30,106 nucleotides of DNA from a virus: IMG/VR virus record IMGVR_UViG_3300043409_001328, positions 1-30,106 of that record. One strand, 5' to 3'. The first letter of the stretch is position 1, and each line of letters opens with the position of its first letter. Of the stretch, positions 28,297 to 30,106 are shown one piece after another. Both the position numbers and the translations under genes were made by a program. The notes under the pieces are model-generated. The model saw only the letters and a program-made list of their open reading frames with translations, was not told where the DNA came from and did no database searches.

Positions 28297-29684
28297 CCGA
28301 TCCTCACCGATTGGGGCACGTAGAGTCTTTTAGTCACAAGCTCGATCGCGCCATAACGTAAACTGTCTATCCCGTGCTTATGGTCGTCGTCGTCGCCTTC
28401 CCACAGGCGCAGGTCCTCGATGAGCTGCTTGCACCGGGGATGCACCGTGAAGTCGCCGCGGAGCATGGCGCTATGCAGAATGCGTGAGCCCTCGTAGATC
28501 GAGCCGGCGGGTTTCCACGCCGTGTGGATGCGGAAGCCGAGCGTCCCGATGGGGAGCCGGAGCTCGCGCTCAAAACCCTGGATGAGGAGCGCGTTGGACT
28601 TCTTGCCGCCCCATCGCTTGCCGCCGTGCTTTCGGTCGCCCACCCAGCGGTCCACTGACTCGATCCGCATGTTGTTCCGGCGAAGCATCGCGAGGATGTC
28701 GCGCGCGTCCTGTTCCGGCGTTGTCGCGCCCGTGGAGATGCTTTGGTCGAGGACCCAGAACCGAGGGTTCCCCTCGACGCCGCCCTCGCGTGAGACGACG
28801 ACCAGCGTGGCCACCTGAGAGCCGCCCTCGCTGCCGTGGTCGATGCCGATGCCGACCTGGCATTCGCCCTCGGGCAGAAGGTCCGACGCGTGGATGGCGG
28901 GATCGAACGCTTGAAACACGCGACCCGCGGCAAAGCCGGAGTCCCAATCGCCGTGGATGCGCTGCCGGCGTTCCATCGGGAGGACCTGCGACTCCAGTCG
29001 GTCGATGTCCGCTTGCTCGAGGAGGGGACGCCCGCCGATGGGCGTCGTGTTCTCAACCGTCAGCGGAAAGTGCATGTCCTGCACCACGCCACGCTCCGCG
29101 AGCTCCTTCAACCACCCAAGGGGTGCGCCTACCGGGGTGAGCGTCACGGCGATGCGCCCGCGGTTTCGCATGACGCGCGGGGCGAGCTCGGACCACACCT
29201 CACGCGGCGGCGGTTCATCGATGAGCACGTAGTCGATGGTCGACCCCGCCAGCGCGAGCGCGCCCTGGTTGACGGTACGGATGCGGAGAACGCTACCGTT
29301 CCGGAACCTCACGATGGGCACCTTGCCGACCAGACCACGGCCCGGGATGAAGGTGGTCTCTGGGTCGATAGCCCCCTTGGGGAGCAGGTTCCATAGCTTC
29401 TGCTGGATGCCTAGCGACTGCTCCCAGCTGACGACCACGATCCACGCCTCAATCGGCGCGGCACGGACCAGCGTGAAGGGATGCGCGCCGAGGCAGCGGT
29501 AGATGCAGTCGACGAGGCCCATGGTCGTTTTGCCGACCTGGTTGCCCGACCGCGCGAGCTTGATTGGCGCCGTGCTGCTTAGGAAGGTCAGCTGCGGCTT
29601 CGTCGGCACGAAGTAGGCGAGGGGGTCGGCGACGGCCCGACGTTGCAACGTGTCGAGCCCGGTGGCGATGGCCGCGAGGTTCAC
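28293..29684 (-). CDS. Terminase large subunit
   Basis: A 463-residue packaging ATPase and nuclease. Walker A GNQVGKTT is at 47-54, Walker B YVLIDE at 152-157, and the nuclease region has D282 (in IGIDHGSEGG), an aspartate at about 350 and the HGIDSLRYG motif around D440. Its GTG start overlaps the small-subunit stop as GTGA. It is one gene away from the right end of the contig, which is where cos phages place terminase. It would cut concatemers at the 9-bp overhang site proposed at the genome ends. Confidence 0.93.
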   Translation of the reverse strand: MNLAAIATGLDTLQRRAVADPLAYFVPTKPQLTFLSSTAPIKLARSGNQVGKTTMGLVDCIYRCLGAHPFTLVRAAPIEAWIVVVSWEQSLGIQQKLWNLLPKGAIDPETTFIPGRGLVGKVPIVRFRNGSVLRIRTVNQGALALAGSTIDYVLIDEPPPREVWSELAPRVMRNRGRIAVTLTPVGAPLGWLKELAERGVVQDMHFPLTVENTTPIGGRPLLEQADIDRLESQVLPMERRQRIHGDWDSGFAAGRVFQAFDPAIHASDLLPEGECQVGIGIDHGSEGGSQVATLVVVSREGGVEGNPRFWVLDQSISTGATTPEQDARDILAMLRRNNMRIESVDRWVGDRKHGGKRWGGKKSNALLIQGFERELRLPIGTLGFRIHTAWKPAGSIYEGSRILHSAMLRGDFTVHPRCKQLIEDLRLWEGDDDDHKHGIDSLRYGAIELVTKRLYVPQSVRIG

Positions 29685-30049
29685 CCGTCCGTCCCGGTGA
29701 CGAGACGCAGGGGAGCCCCACCACGCCGCATGGCGATAGCCTCCTCGAGGCGCTCCAGGTGGGGAGCCGGCAGCTGCGCGATGGCCTGCACGATGATGCC
29801 CAGAAGCTGCTCGTCCGACATCGTGTCGTCGGGACGGTTGGCCTTCTCGATAGCCGCGTCGAGGTCCACGCGCGTCTGAAGCGCCCGGAGCTTCAGCGCG
29901 GAGCAGGCTTGCCAGGAGCGCGAGTCGATGGCGTCCTGCGCCGCTTGCTCTAGTTGGACAAGTGAGGCCGTCAGGTATTCGATGGTCGTCATCGTCGGGG
30001 CGAGGGCCGCGTCGAGCTTCTTGTAGGCGCTGCGCTTGTTTGCGGCCAT
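29681..30049 (-). CDS. Putative terminase small subunit
   Basis: A 122-residue mainly helical protein, directly upstream of the large terminase and first after the genome end, where small terminases sit. It has a basic N-terminus (AANKRSAYKKLDAALAP), a central coiled region (SLVQLEQAAQDAIDSRSWQA) and a C-terminal helix with LPAPHLERLEEAIAMRRGG. No obvious helix-turn-helix is seen. AAGGGG precedes its ATG. Assignment is by position, size and the adjacent terminal repeat. Confidence 0.7.
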   Translation of the reverse strand: MAANKRSAYKKLDAALAPTMTTIEYLTASLVQLEQAAQDAIDSRSWQACSALKLRALQTRVDLDAAIEKANRPDDTMSDEQLLGIIVQAIAQLPAPHLERLEEAIAMRRGGAPLRLVTGTDG

Positions 30050-30097
30050 TTCGTCCCCTTTGTGGTCAAATCCGGTGGATAGCGAGAAAAAGTCGAG

Positions 30098-30106
30098 GCT
30101 AACGAG
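30098..30106. repeat. Right copy of 9-bp terminal direct repeat (putative cos overhang)
   Basis: GCTAACGAG, identical to positions 17-25, forms the last nine bases, 49 bases beyond the small terminase start. Joining the two ends with a single copy would give a circular genome of about 30,081 bases. Confidence 0.65.

Noticed and set aside
17-30106. Tn5 target duplication as cause of the 9-bp terminal repeat
   Set aside because: Tn5-based libraries would leave the Nextera mosaic end; the adapter seen is the ligation type.
1-30106. tRNA genes, CRISPR arrays, integrase and transposase
   Set aside because: Nothing with the required folds, repeat-spacer pattern or catalytic motifs was recognised by eye; a dedicated search could still find a tRNA or short repeat.

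Overview
The window looks like a nearly complete genome of a small siphovirus-type tailed phage (about 30 kb, high GC) from an environmental or isolate sequencing library. It carries terminase, portal, HK97-like head genes, a tape measure gene, tail-tip genes, an endolysin and a phage replication module. No ribosomal, tRNA, metabolic or host gene was seen. The host cannot be named from the sequence. The high GC, the use of GTG starts and the possibly leaderless divergent transcripts fit a GC-rich bacterium, but that is inference. The first 16 bases are not phage DNA: they match the end of the Illumina TruSeq adapter. The next 9 bases (17-25) are repeated exactly as the last 9 bases (30098-30106), which suggests a filled-in cohesive end (cos).

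Layout, read from right to left because almost all genes are on the minus strand: cos; terminase small-subunit candidate and large subunit; portal; small capsid-linked protein; scaffold; major capsid; connector and neck genes; tail tube; a strong terminator; tail-assembly chaperone with a programmed -1 frameshift; tape measure; baseplate/hub-like protein; a 1086-residue protein with Asp-box-like repeats; glycine-rich and fibre-like proteins; then a lysis cluster (two membrane/coiled-coil proteins and an M15 peptidase).

At 8398-8426 a perfect hairpin separates this late operon from a short plus-strand operon (6744-8400) encoding an ERF-type annealing protein, a Gp157-like protein and two small proteins. 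A cI-like repressor gene is divergent from it, with two abutting palindromes between them. From there leftward runs an early minus-strand operon (5787-6427, then 507-5706), tightly coupled by ATGA/GTGA overlaps: RusA resolvase, small membrane proteins, a DUF6884-like protein, a family of small related proteins, two proteins made of three helix-turn-helix repeats each, a primase-polymerase and a VapE-type helicase.

The only long gene-free stretch (26-506) follows the helicase gene and ends at cos. It holds eleven copies of a 9-bp motif in two inverted clusters around a CT/AT-rich segment, and looks like an iteron-type replication origin. PrimPol, VapE helicase, the triple-HTH proteins and this array together form a plausible self-contained replication module. 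A repressor is present but no integrase was found, so a lytic or extrachromosomal (plasmid-like) lifestyle should be considered.
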